Positions 26,901 to 34,524 of a DNA stretch of 64,000 nucleotides are shown here, in pieces (position 1 is the stretch's first letter; each line of letters begins with the position of its first letter). The notes under the pieces were generated by a model. The model did not search any database and had not been told where the DNA came from. It was given only the letters and a program-made list of their open reading frames with translations. The DNA comes from an uncultured Christensenella sp. (GTDB lineage: Bacteria > Bacillota > Clostridia > Christensenellales > Borkfalkiaceae), in assembly GCA_910578145.1 (NCBI GenBank), contig CAJTPJ010000002.1:154728-218727 (forward strand), in the 5' to 3' direction. Both the position numbers and the translations under genes were made by a program.

Positions 26901-28366
26901 CCGCTGGAAGCGTTTTCAATAAATATAGCCGAGCCGTCGCTTGCCGCAAGATATTCCGTCTTTTGTCCGCTTATACTTGCTACGGAAAGCGCCGCATAAT
27001 AAGTTGACGGCGAACCTACCGTGCCGGAATCGGGGTTAGAAGCTAAGTTAGTGCCGTAAACACTGCCGTAACCCGCGCTGTAATCGTTACTTGCCGCACA
27101 AATAAGGCTTATGCCGGATTTTTGTATGCGGTCGAAAATGGCGTTATATATCTGCCCTTCCCAATCTCCGTCGTCAGTGGTTGTAAAGCCTGCCGTTGTA
27201 CCAAGGCTCATATTAATAACGTCAACGCCGAGGTTTGCGCAGTCTTCAAGCGCGGACATAATGTTTTGGCTTTCCGCACCGCCAAGAGATTCGCTGTCAA
27301 GGTTATCTGTAAAAGTTTTGCAAATTACGAGTTGCGCGTGTGGAGCAACGCCCGTAAAAGGTTCGTCTACGGGGTTACCGTCTTTATCGTCGTAACCGTC
27401 TTCGTTATAGCCGCCGATAATACCTGCTACGTGAGTACCGTGGTTGGAATACGAGGGATAAACGTCCGCGTCGTCGTCCGCATAGTCAAATGCAAAAGGA
27501 ATTTTTTCGCTTACATAAACGTCGTCTACTGTAAGCGTACCGCCGTTTTGGGCAATTCTCTTTGCCGCCGCAAAAGGCGTTTGGCTGGTAGCCATAAGGT
27601 CCGCAACGTCTGATTTGGACATACGGGGATTATCTAAAGACATTTGAAACGCTTCGTGCGTGTAATCAAGTCCCGTATCTATAACCGCAACTACAACGCC
27701 GTCGCCCTTACCCCAAGGATATTCCTCAAGATTGCTATAAGCCGAAGAATCGTAAATACCCGTCTTGTATACGAACGCGTCGTTGCTTACGGCGTCGTAC
27801 CCGCCCGAACTTTCCTCTACCTTAGGCGCAAGATAAGTTTGAGCTATGGACGCGTTGGCTACGCCGCCAAAATTTTTAATTTTGCTTACGTAAGAAGTGT
27901 TAACTTCTATTGCAACAGCGTTGGCAACCGTAGTATAAGTGCTTTTAATTTCGTACTTAATGCCCTGCGAAGTGAGTTTGTTGAAGAAAGTCTTCTGCTC
28001 CCTGTCTATTTCGCGCAACGCAGCAAAACCCTCGGGTGTTTGCAGATAGTCCGAAACGGAAACGTCTTTGCTTTTTAAATCAAGAATACAGCTACCGTTC
28101 AACGCAACTATAACCGTTCTGGTTTCGTAACCGGAATCGTTGCCTTCAAGTACGGACGAATTAAAGTTTGACGACGTTAAATTAGCCGTATCAAACTGTT
28201 TAGTTACGTCCGTATAAGATAAACTCGTGGTGCTGTTGGTTCCGTTTTCCTTGCCGTTTCCGTTACCGCTGCCCAAATCGGCACAACCCGCCGCCAACGA
28301 TAGACACATAGTAATCGACAAGCAAGCGATTGCGGAACGCTTTAATTTGCTCCTTCTTAAACTCAT
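20972..28366 (-). CDS. Giant cell-surface subtilisin-like (S8) protease with BspA-type leucine-rich repeats
   Basis: 2464 residues. Signal peptide with lipobox LAAGC (Cys28). The S8 catalytic domain (about 215-700) has the full triad: D230 in VIDTG, H309 in NHGTHVAG, S657 in GTSMAAP, plus oxyanion N427; a PA-like insertion lies at about 480-600. Next come beta-sandwich Fn3-like domains as in C5a/lactocepin proteases (about 750-1330), an Ig-like region (about 1290-1400), a long run of LRR_5/BspA-like repeats (about 1420-2170; recurring IGxxAFxxCxxLxxV), a bacterial Ig-like domain (about 2335-2418), and a C-terminal GCGS motif, hydrophobic helix and RKKDR tail. It would digest proteins at the surface and feed peptides to the Opp importer encoded downstream. 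SD AAGAGGA; 39 nt from the gene before. Confidence 0.93.
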   Translation of the reverse strand: MSLRRSKLKRSAIACLSITMCLSLAAGCADLGSGNGNGKENGTNSTTSLSYTDVTKQFDTANLTSSNFNSSVLEGNDSGYETRTVIVALNGSCILDLKSKDVSVSDYLQTPEGFAALREIDREQKTFFNKLTSQGIKYEIKSTYTTVANAVAIEVNTSYVSKIKNFGGVANASIAQTYLAPKVEESSGGYDAVSNDAFVYKTGIYDSSAYSNLEEYPWGKGDGVVVAVIDTGLDYTHEAFQMSLDNPRMSKSDVADLMATSQTPFAAAKRIAQNGGTLTVDDVYVSEKIPFAFDYADDDADVYPSYSNHGTHVAGIIGGYNEDGYDDKDGNPVDEPFTGVAPHAQLVICKTFTDNLDSESLGGAESQNIMSALEDCANLGVDVINMSLGTTAGFTTTDDGDWEGQIYNAIFDRIQKSGISLICAASNDYSAGYGSVYGTNLASNPDSGTVGSPSTYYAALSVASISGQKTEYLAASDGSAIFIENASSGGGEQFDFIDLVLGDSERAEFEYVNVGLGQKSDYRNKDVEGKIVLIKRGVNSFQEKIELAAKEKAKAAIVWNNVSGTIRMSLGDVEEEDFIPAVSITMDAGNKLLSLVNKSNQTGTLTMDKSLSAGPFMSNFSSWGPTPDLKIKPEITAHGGEITSTVPGGYNEQSGTSMAAPNMAGLTALVRNYVKSNSALVSADAEPSEIIKVTNQLMLSTASTARDENGLPYSPRKQGSGLANLDNIVNTGAYAYTDADTKYYYDQKDGRPKIEIGYDKDGKAIYDKDKTGVYSFNFKVKNFRSDKALTFVPQALFMTETLDSEGIAVAERAKMLDKIAPEFSVNGKKVEKITVAAGESVMLDVTLRLHEDEKKYLDESFENGMFVEGFIKLVAEDEGQCELNVPFLSFYGDWEEAPMLDYTAFEIAEFEQDSSILDDQKPSATIWPTQPFGSYNDDNFVIPLGSYLYTVDESADPMYANMEYCAISMFNDIVSEEGIGNYVTTYSIRCVYAGLLRNAKYVNYKLYDAQTGEVVTSGVKNRLSKAYASGGSARPAFIELRLTAAELGLMANGKYTMEMDFRFNENSKQTEENTFKFDFYVDYEAPVLKDARLRYFNTTDANNKDIQKIYLDLDVFDNHYAQSIKLCYLDDSTGKQELKLATDYVTPVRNANKNGTTTVSIEVTDIWDKYKDTLAVELDDYALNHTTYLLRGLNTSVDLETSLNRNVLPDTFELAEGEDKITIGINEMHKASLVYEGNADLSNFGWSSPTSYIEVKNGEIVGRKCTNGKAYPVLVTNHKGVSKEIYVTVTDTVSSIKGLSFDFGTIITADETLHKPGNISQPLYAGEDVQLEIVATPWYYNGDFTVSWSSNAPDTATVDENGLVHTKKKGSVTISATITANGMQYFKNASFNVQNEFTVSNMSLTRYRGEGETYKGEPNVVVFPSDLSVISIGEDAFKDNTVIRKVIIPKTVTEIGKNAFKGCTNLEGVYFISDDGEEQLNNNPNFVADSDLKLINKYAFEGCTSLKVLDLSYVKVITLGKETFKDCVSLEKIVKSSAIGTAYDRAFIGCSSLTSFDATGLHVAGANVFSGCTSLNKVETGKFTALGAGMFAYVDHHYVEYDYSNGEWVNKHTEYEGCTNLKDITILTSTVGYGAFANSGLQSVTFKDVSEAKISASAFENCEDLTTVTFTNSTVKSIGSYAFANTNLNGIKLPAGIEYIGAGAFSGVSSVQDNYTVTDNAIISGTVLLKYIGGAVNSYTLPAGVTSIAPYAFADAEITSIDLSGITEIGEGAFLNSRLETVTFGNDVKIIGASAFQGTNLTSLAIPVSVTYVGDYAFAETNIQSVNYAPTNAVEFGSGVFNNCKNLTVAELGGNLKKIGDRTFEGCIALTSAKLPAVTSLGAYTFFNTPALTSATFADGATTIGTYTFASERNGGRLKFTNVTIPATVTTIGDGAFYNCTKLTTISLATVNTVENYAFYNCNSLVVSGLANVENIGDYAFYNNNKLGELTLAKAKLIGDGAFMITSGKSYTKVSIPVAENVGKFAFFGGNEETVEIPATLKVKLVRDYKLIASEQDGGKYDKLYGIGDGAFAASPSLVGFTVASGNPSYWVDESGVLYRYAGDNGYALVAFPTAKSFETYSVADNTVSVEGHAFRNLYGKAGKIILPYSLKNIGAMAFYQSGVTDFEFKGVTAPALETEYSATVDAFIDASGQNIRGYYYANFEDYFVYYFVAGSGVNVTPLTIRRPTNGTGYDNYIYSQYFANTVLTGTAMAADTHSFIEIIDDAPEANTVAGWNLSTASKGDVELLAENIKRAHEYYNNIRNDAEQVELAGSERIAKLFALETALRDVKPIFGIQVNIVRLSASGNFKTQYKVGETFDMTGLQVIIEYDDYSTEEADMNDVTLVSPTGPLNELNNEVRLSLKGYSGSLRIRIDVTNESTNPDKEEGCGSVAGASVSLAVIAVVGLAVTAVAVSRKKDRGIK

Positions 28367-28405
28367 AATAATCCTCTTTTATTCCGTCAAAAATTCAAAG
28401 TAAAA

Positions 28406-31400
28406 TCAATTAAATATAATGGTCTTTTCAACGTGGTTCACAACCCCGTAAACGTCGTCCTCACCCGGTTGGGAAATAACGAGTTCAGTAAAGTTGCCGT
28501 TAACGTTTACAAGCTGGTACGTGCCGCGTTTGCCGTCTATTTCGATAGTTCCGTCAAGGTATATATCGTAATCTACCTCACCGTCGGTTACCGAAATGAT
28601 AGGCTGGCTAACCGCGTCGAAAGGTTTCATTTCAAACGCCGTACGCGTACCGTTATTAAATATATTTTCACCCTTTTTATTGTAAGCCACGGCTTCGAGA
28701 ACGTACATTTTCGACTCGTTGTCGTATTCCCACATATACATTTTGCCAAAGCGGCGGGTGTAGAAATAAGTTATATTTTTAGCGGCGTCAAACGCGATAC
28801 CTTGCGAATACTTGCTATCTGCAAGTCCGTCAAACTGCATCGTATGCGTTCTGCTCTCGCTGTGGTACCAAGTACCAAAATATTCGTCCTGTAACGCAGC
28901 GTAATAGTAATCGCCGGAAACGAGATAAGGATAGCTGGAAACTGCTATGTTACCGTCTTCCACGAATATAAGATACATAGCAACCGGCTGGGTCATTTCA
29001 CCGGAGATATACGATAATTTGATATAGTTGCCGTCAGGGTAATATGTGTAAGTTGCCGTGGATTCCATATCCATAAACTTACCGCTGGCAGTGTTTGCCA
29101 AATTGAAGTTACCAATAGTAATATTGTACATAAACCCGCTTACAGCCCATCTGCCGGTAAAAGAATTACGTATTTCAAGCTCTATGCTTGACGAACCACG
29201 AGTAAAACGGAACAGATTATTTACTATAGTTATAGAACCGATTTCGTTGCCGTTATACGAATTGAGTAGCGCCACTTCAAGGTTTTTATCAGCTATAGTA
29301 CCGCTCTTTATTTTGTAACCCAATTCCTCGGAAACGTCGCCGCTACTTACAGTAAGTTTACCGCCGCCGCTTAAGTTACCGCCGCCGTTAAACGTGTAAA
29401 CGGTACCTTCGTCGTCAACCAACGTATACTCGTAAAGCGCGTCTTTTCTTTCAAGCGTTGCCAAACCGCTACCGTCGGCAAGTTTGATTATAACCGTGCC
29501 GTCTTCGTCGTTATAGCTTAAAGTATATTTTTTGCCGTTATATTCAAACTCGCCTGAAAGCCCGTTTTCAACGTCAACCTTATACTCTACGCGCTTACCG
29601 TCGATAGTCAGAATTCCAAGTTTTTCAATAACTCCGTCCGCCGACTCAACTTCATAAATACCGAAACCGTTAAAATCGATATCCTTAAAATCAACGCCGT
29701 CTATTGCGTTTTCGCCTATCCATTCGCCGCCGTAATTATCAACTAAGTAGAAAACGTGGCCTTCCGTAAATCCGCCCTGCGCACTGCTAAATAAAATTGC
29801 GTTAAGCGTATTGTTTTTAGTCAGTTCGATATAACCGAACAACGACATATCGCCGTTAATTAGCGTATAGCAATTTTCACCGAAGAAACCGTCTTTAACG
29901 TATCTCAATGCGGAAACGTTGCCGTCAATCCCTATAAGAACTTCGCCTGAAAAATTAACGCCGTAGCCTTCAAATTTGAGATAGTTACCTGTGTTAGTGT
30001 CAAACCACGTTCCGAATAGGCTGTTAGAATAGCAATAATATTCTTCTTTATTGCCGTCTTTAAACAACAGCAACCCGCTTGCGTGCACGGAAACTTTAAC
30101 TCCGCTTCCGCTAAGCGTAGCCGCGCCGTCCGCACCGACTTCATACGTACCGCGGTCGCTCTCATTACTATTTATATAATAAATCCAGTTACCTTCGCCG
30201 TCGAAATAGTACTTTTTATTAAGCGTGGCTGATTTTTCCCAATATCCAAAGAACGCATCCGGTCTTGTCAATGAAGAGTCTTTACTTATTACAAGCGGTT
30301 CTTCCGCCGTAAAATAAACGCCGTCATAAAGTTTAAACGATTTACCGTCACTGCCTTTTTCCCCTACGAAATTGTAGTTGTTGTAATAACGGTTGGGCTC
30401 TGAGTCACCGTCTTTAAGTGCTGCAAGCCTTGCAAAAGGCGCGTCGTAGAAGAACAATTTTTCGCCGTCGTAAGTATATGCCGACTGATAGGAAACGCCG
30501 TCCGAGTACACGTACGAGCTATCTTTATTCAACTTTATTTCAACGTTGCGTCCGTTATTATCAAAGTAGTAAGTCCCTTCTACTGCCGAATAATCCGCAA
30601 AACCGATATAGAAAGTTACGTTCCCCGTCAGGATATATCCATAAGGCACGCGCTTAGTTAATTCCTCGTCAAAGTAATAGCCGTAAGAAGTGTAATCGTC
30701 TTCCGAAATAAGCACTTCGCTAAGCCCGCCCTCTGCATATCTGAAATAATCGCACAGCGGGGTGTAATAGTTTTGGGTAATTTGTATATTGTTTTGTTCG
30801 GTAGTATTACCGTTTACAACCTTGCCGCTGTAATCAAAATTAATTACGATAGAATGGCTGTCAACCGTGCCGTAGTTTATGGTAGGAAAAGAACCGTCTT
30901 GTATTACCCAGTCAACTTCCGTCCAATGCAAAGTATTTTTAACAAACGACGCGTTGGTAGCGTTTGCATTGTTGCCTGAATAACAGTTGTAAACCATTGC
31001 CGATTTCTGGTTAATATCAGGCTCTACGCTTAAAGCCACGATATCGCCCGTTTTAGCATATTCGCTACCCAAAACGGCCGACGCGCTTATTTTTGCGGTA
31101 GAGAAACTATCGGATATAATTGCGTTAACACCCGAATGCCCCGCTATGCCGCCGGCGAGCGCCATACTTTCATTATCACCGTAAAGTTTTGAGTTTGCTT
31201 CAAATTCACCCGTCGAATAGCAGTTAGCAATCGATGAGTAATCGCCGAGCATACCAGCAATGCCGCCTACGCGGATTGCGCCGAATATATCACCCGTTGA
31301 ATAGCTGTTGGCAACTGAAGCCGTAGCCATTTCGTTATCGGAAAATACGTAACCGGAAATTCCACCCGCCGCATAGATATAGCCCGTTCCGAGAAATATA

Positions 31401-32512
31401 TCCACGTCGGTATGCACGTAATTTACCGCCGAATAGAAAGGATATAAACTACCGTTAGAGCTTGCCGTAGCAGACTGCTGAATGCCCATCGCGCCGCCCG
31501 CGTAGCAGAAATAGTTGTTACCGAAAATATTTATTGTGCCGTTTACCGCACTGCTTACAAGAAGATTAGCAGCATATCCGTAACCGATAAACGAACCCAC
31601 GCTGGCATTTTTGCCGTCAGAGGGGAATACATTCATCGTAAAGTCTTTTAAGTTGAGGTTGGTTATTGTTCCAAGCTCGTCACCGTTGCCGCTTGCCTGA
31701 ACGTAACCGAACAAACCCGCGTACTCAACGCCGCGTGCATTTATAACGTAATTGGAAATAGTGTGCCCTTTACCGTCGAAATAACCGCCGAAGAAAGACG
31801 AACCGCCCGAAGCGTTACCGATAATATCCAGCCCATTGCCTCCGCAGTCGATATCGTTTGCCAAGTTGTAATATGCAAGCACGTACCTTGAACTGCCGGA
31901 ATTTACCATAGAAGCCATATAGTTAAGGTCACGCGCGCTCGTTATTAAATAAGGCGATTGGCTTGTACCAGAACCTGAAAGCGACGTGGAAACTTCAAAA
32001 ACTTCCGCAACACTTACGGTCGTTTCGCCGTCCACCACGAAACTGTAAACAGAATTGTCCGCTTTAAGAATATTGCCGTTTGCAGTTACGCGAGGATTTG
32101 TAGTATACCCCTCTTCAACTTCTATTGAAAACGTAACCGTAGTGCCGTTTTTCAGTTCAACTACCCCGCCCTCGCCAAGTTTGGCGTCAGGAAGATAGTC
32201 TGTAACAAAAGCAACGTGTTCGCGCGCTTCAAAAGTAACGGCCACTTTTTTATCGGAACCTTTAAGTCCGAAAACAAGACCAAGCGTTAAAGCCACTGCG
32301 GCAACGGCGGCGGCAGCGGATATGCAAATTATTCTTATAAGCGACTTTTTATCCATTGGTTTTTTTGGACCCTTAGATTTTACGGGTTTATTGCCCTTGG
32401 ACTTTGCCGTAGTATTTTCCGTTTCAGCGCCAACTGCGTTTATCGTGGTTGCGGAAACTTCCTCTTCAGTTCCGCTTACGTTATTCTGTTTGTCCCGTTC
32501 GTTCAAATTCAT
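28406..32512 (-). CDS. Large surface protein, N-terminal membrane anchor and GLUG/beta-helix repeats
   Basis: 1368 residues. A Lys-rich cytoplasmic N-terminus (about 1-56) is followed by one membrane helix (about 58-84, ICISAAAAVAAVALTLGLVF); the rest should lie outside. Residues about 175-550 hold GLUG-type repeats (YYNLANDIDC, FFGGYFDGKGHTISNYVI, AGLFGYV, AGGIAGMLG), characteristic of surface beta-helix proteins. Residues about 600-1360 consist of repeated beta-rich modules of the form GTYYFDNNG / GTWFDTNTGNYLKF. No catalytic motif seen. First gene of the run that continues through the protease and opp genes; AAGAGGT SD, and a good promoter about 120 nt upstream. Probably adhesion or matrix binding. 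Confidence 0.85.
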   Translation of the reverse strand: MNLNERDKQNNVSGTEEEVSATTINAVGAETENTTAKSKGNKPVKSKGPKKPMDKKSLIRIICISAAAAVAAVALTLGLVFGLKGSDKKVAVTFEAREHVAFVTDYLPDAKLGEGGVVELKNGTTVTFSIEVEEGYTTNPRVTANGNILKADNSVYSFVVDGETTVSVAEVFEVSTSLSGSGTSQSPYLITSARDLNYMASMVNSGSSRYVLAYYNLANDIDCGGNGLDIIGNASGGSSFFGGYFDGKGHTISNYVINARGVEYAGLFGYVQASGNGDELGTITNLNLKDFTMNVFPSDGKNASVGSFIGYGYAANLLVSSAVNGTINIFGNNYFCYAGGAMGIQQSATASSNGSLYPFYSAVNYVHTDVDIFLGTGYIYAAGGISGYVFSDNEMATASVANSYSTGDIFGAIRVGGIAGMLGDYSSIANCYSTGEFEANSKLYGDNESMALAGGIAGHSGVNAIISDSFSTAKISASAVLGSEYAKTGDIVALSVEPDINQKSAMVYNCYSGNNANATNASFVKNTLHWTEVDWVIQDGSFPTINYGTVDSHSIVINFDYSGKVVNGNTTEQNNIQITQNYYTPLCDYFRYAEGGLSEVLISEDDYTSYGYYFDEELTKRVPYGYILTGNVTFYIGFADYSAVEGTYYFDNNGRNVEIKLNKDSSYVYSDGVSYQSAYTYDGEKLFFYDAPFARLAALKDGDSEPNRYYNNYNFVGEKGSDGKSFKLYDGVYFTAEEPLVISKDSSLTRPDAFFGYWEKSATLNKKYYFDGEGNWIYYINSNESDRGTYEVGADGAATLSGSGVKVSVHASGLLLFKDGNKEEYYCYSNSLFGTWFDTNTGNYLKFEGYGVNFSGEVLIGIDGNVSALRYVKDGFFGENCYTLINGDMSLFGYIELTKNNTLNAILFSSAQGGFTEGHVFYLVDNYGGEWIGENAIDGVDFKDIDFNGFGIYEVESADGVIEKLGILTIDGKRVEYKVDVENGLSGEFEYNGKKYTLSYNDEDGTVIIKLADGSGLATLERKDALYEYTLVDDEGTVYTFNGGGNLSGGGKLTVSSGDVSEELGYKIKSGTIADKNLEVALLNSYNGNEIGSITIVNNLFRFTRGSSSIELEIRNSFTGRWAVSGFMYNITIGNFNLANTASGKFMDMESTATYTYYPDGNYIKLSYISGEMTQPVAMYLIFVEDGNIAVSSYPYLVSGDYYYAALQDEYFGTWYHSESRTHTMQFDGLADSKYSQGIAFDAAKNITYFYTRRFGKMYMWEYDNESKMYVLEAVAYNKKGENIFNNGTRTAFEMKPFDAVSQPIISVTDGEVDYDIYLDGTIEIDGKRGTYQLVNVNGNFTELVISQPGEDDVYGVVNHVEKTIIFN

Positions 32513-32637
32513 CTAAAAAACCTCTTGTGGTATAGCGGCGGCAGGCTAAAATTTTAAAAGCTGCCAATCCGCAGGAAACGCGTTACAACCGTACACTTTT
32601 AAGGTTGCGCAACATTTCCCAAATTTCATACATTAAA

Positions 32638-32667
32638 ATTATACAATAAATAAAAACTAAAAAGCAA
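32638..32667 (-). promoter_or_regulatory. Promoter of the 20-kb surface-protein/protease/opp operon
   Basis: TTGCTT (32662-32667), 18-nt spacer, TATAAT (32638-32643) on the minus strand. Start near 32631 gives a leader of about 118 nt. The leader contains the 10-bp palindrome GTTGCGCAAC and a possible CAACC/GGTTG stem; no known riboswitch was recognised. It is the only promoter of this quality seen for the whole run. Confidence 0.6.
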
Positions 32668-32829
32668 CTGATTTTTGTTAAAAATAACATTTTAATTATG
32701 AAATAATTCAATCGGGTATCAACTACGCTTATATATTAGATAATTATTGCTTTACTATACATTGAAATTGCTTATAATTTTATTTTTAAACAATTTTTAA
32801 TGAATATTTGCATAATTTGAAATTATACA

Positions 32830-32858
32830 TTTATACACATTTACCGAATTTTTATAAT
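32830..32858 (+). promoter_or_regulatory. Candidate promoter reading toward the 26-residue peptide frame
   Basis: TTTATA (32830-32835), 17-nt spacer, perfect TATAAT (32853-32858), with start near 32865. The region is A/T-rich, so chance occurrence is real. Confidence 0.35.
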
Positions 32859-32863
32859 GAAGA

Positions 32864-32887
32864 GAGCGCGTCAAAACCGACGCGCTC
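32864..32887. other. 9-bp hairpin between the two converging units
   Basis: GAGCGCGTC and GACGCGCTC pair across the loop AAAACC. On the plus strand it would sit at the very 5' end of the predicted peptide transcript. On the minus strand it could be the terminator of the flavoprotein pair ending at 32995, but its T-tract there (TCTTCATTAT) is weak. The rest of 32513-32829 holds only the operon leader, its promoter and A/T-rich DNA. Confidence 0.5.
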
Positions 32888-32901
32888 CCCCCTGAGAGAA
32901 T

Positions 32902-32982
32902 ATGAAAAAAAGTTTAGTGTGTGCACTGTTAACGATTGTAATTATAGTTGCCTTTTGTGTTGAAAATATGATAATTAAATGA
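32902..32982 (+). CDS. Candidate 26-residue hydrophobic peptide
   Basis: The frame encodes MKKSLVCALLTIVIIVAFCV followed by ENMIIK: two lysines, one 17-residue membrane helix and a short polar tail. Preceded by a weak GAGAG SD, a hairpin and a plausible promoter. The size and hydrophobicity resemble type I toxin or other small membrane peptides, but it could equally be a chance frame in A/T-rich DNA. No antisense RNA gene was identified. Confidence 0.25.
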   Translation: MKKSLVCALLTIVIIVAFCVENMIIK

Positions 32983-32994
32983 ATTTAACGCATT

Positions 32995-34524
32995 TTAGTA
33001 AAATTTTTTAAACAAAATTTCGGCTATTTTCAGCCCGTCCGCCGCCGAACTCGTAATTCCGCCCGAATATCCGCTACCCTCGCCGCAAGGGTATAACCCC
33101 TTTACGGAAACACTTTCGCAATTTTCGTCGCGCATAATTCTAAGCGGAGAGGAAAAGCGGGTTTCTACGCCCGTTAACACAGCGTCCGGACAATTGAAAC
33201 CTTTTAATTTTCTACCGAAATCGGGAATAGCGGCGCGCAAGGCTTGCGTAACGGGCGCAGGCAAAAGCTCGTTAAGGGGCGCAAACGCCGTGCCGGCAGA
33301 ATAAGTTGCAAAAACTTCGCCGAAACCGCAGGAGTTAACTCCCTTTAAGAAATCGCCGAAAAGCTGGACGGGCGCTTTGTAACCGCCGCCACCGTATTCA
33401 AACGCTTTGCGTTCGAGCCGTTTTTGAAAATTCATTCCGTCGAACAGCCCTTCGCCGTAATCGGACGGATTTAGCTGCACCATTACAGCCGAGTTGGAGT
33501 TAGCACCGTCGCGGGCGTAGTTACTCATACCGTTAGTCACCACGCCACCCTCTTCGCTTGACGAGGGAATAACCACGCCGCCCGGGCACATACAAAAAGT
33601 AAACGCGGTACGTTCGTGAGCGTGTGAAACAAATTTATAATCTGCGGCGGGCAACAGCGCATATTTTTCACCGTACTGGGCAAAATTTATATTTTTTGAA
33701 AGATGCTCTATTCTAACGCCGACGGCAAAATTTCTCGCCTGCATTTGCACGCCGTTTTCCGCAAGCATTATAAAGGTATCGCGCGAAGAATGCCCAGGCG
33801 CCAAAACGACGCAATCAACCTTTAAAGCATTGATTGTACCCGTAACGCAGTCCTTTAATAAAATACTTGAAATTGCTCCATTTTTGCGTTCAAAACCGCA
33901 AAAAAGCGTATTAAATAGATATTTTCCGCCATTTTCTTCAACAAACTTGCGCATATTTTGCAACGTACAAAACAACTTATCGCTACCGATATGCGGCTTG
34001 TTTAAGTACAAAATTTCTTCAGGCGCGCCAAATTTGAAAAACGTTTCCAAAACTTCTTTATTTAATCCGTCGCGCGTTTGCGTGTTAAGTTTTCCGTCTG
34101 AAAAAGTGCCCGCGCCACCCTCGCCGAACTGCACGTTTGAGTTCAATTTTAAGCGACCTTTTTCAAAAAATTCGTTAATTGTTTCACGACGGTTTTCAAC
34201 CTTTTCTCCACGCTCGATTATAATAGGAGCAAACCCTCTTTCAATAAGCCTTAACGCGCAAAAAAGCCCCGCAGGACCACTACCCACCACCGCCACGGCG
34301 GGCGGGTTTTTCAGCTTTTCAAGGGGCATTTTAGGCGTTTCAGCCTCACGAGAAAAAGCTACGGAATACAGCCAGAAAAGGTTGTTTTTATCGCGTGCGT
34401 CAAGAGATTTTTTTATTATTTTAAAAAATCCCGCCTTACACCCGAGATTTTTTTCCGCAATTTTTAACAGCTTGTCCTCGCTCTCGGTAATATTCAACTT
34501 TATATTGTCAAGCCGCTTTATCAT
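32995..34524 (-). CDS. FAD-dependent oxidoreductase (COG2509-type dehydrogenase)
   Basis: 509 residues. N-terminal extension of about 75 residues, then the dinucleotide-binding fold AVAVVGSGPAGLFCALRL, the family-specific stretch VQFGEGGAGTFSDGKL, and a C-terminal GLYPCGEGSGYSGGITSSA flavin-contact motif. Widespread in Clostridia; reaction uncharacterised. Its ATG overlaps the stop of the upstream flavoprotein by 4 nt, so the two are translationally coupled. Confidence 0.88.
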   Translation of the reverse strand: MIKRLDNIKLNITESEDKLLKIAEKNLGCKAGFFKIIKKSLDARDKNNLFWLYSVAFSREAETPKMPLEKLKNPPAVAVVGSGPAGLFCALRLIERGFAPIIIERGEKVENRRETINEFFEKGRLKLNSNVQFGEGGAGTFSDGKLNTQTRDGLNKEVLETFFKFGAPEEILYLNKPHIGSDKLFCTLQNMRKFVEENGGKYLFNTLFCGFERKNGAISSILLKDCVTGTINALKVDCVVLAPGHSSRDTFIMLAENGVQMQARNFAVGVRIEHLSKNINFAQYGEKYALLPAADYKFVSHAHERTAFTFCMCPGGVVIPSSSEEGGVVTNGMSNYARDGANSNSAVMVQLNPSDYGEGLFDGMNFQKRLERKAFEYGGGGYKAPVQLFGDFLKGVNSCGFGEVFATYSAGTAFAPLNELLPAPVTQALRAAIPDFGRKLKGFNCPDAVLTGVETRFSSPLRIMRDENCESVSVKGLYPCGEGSGYSGGITSSAADGLKIAEILFKKFY

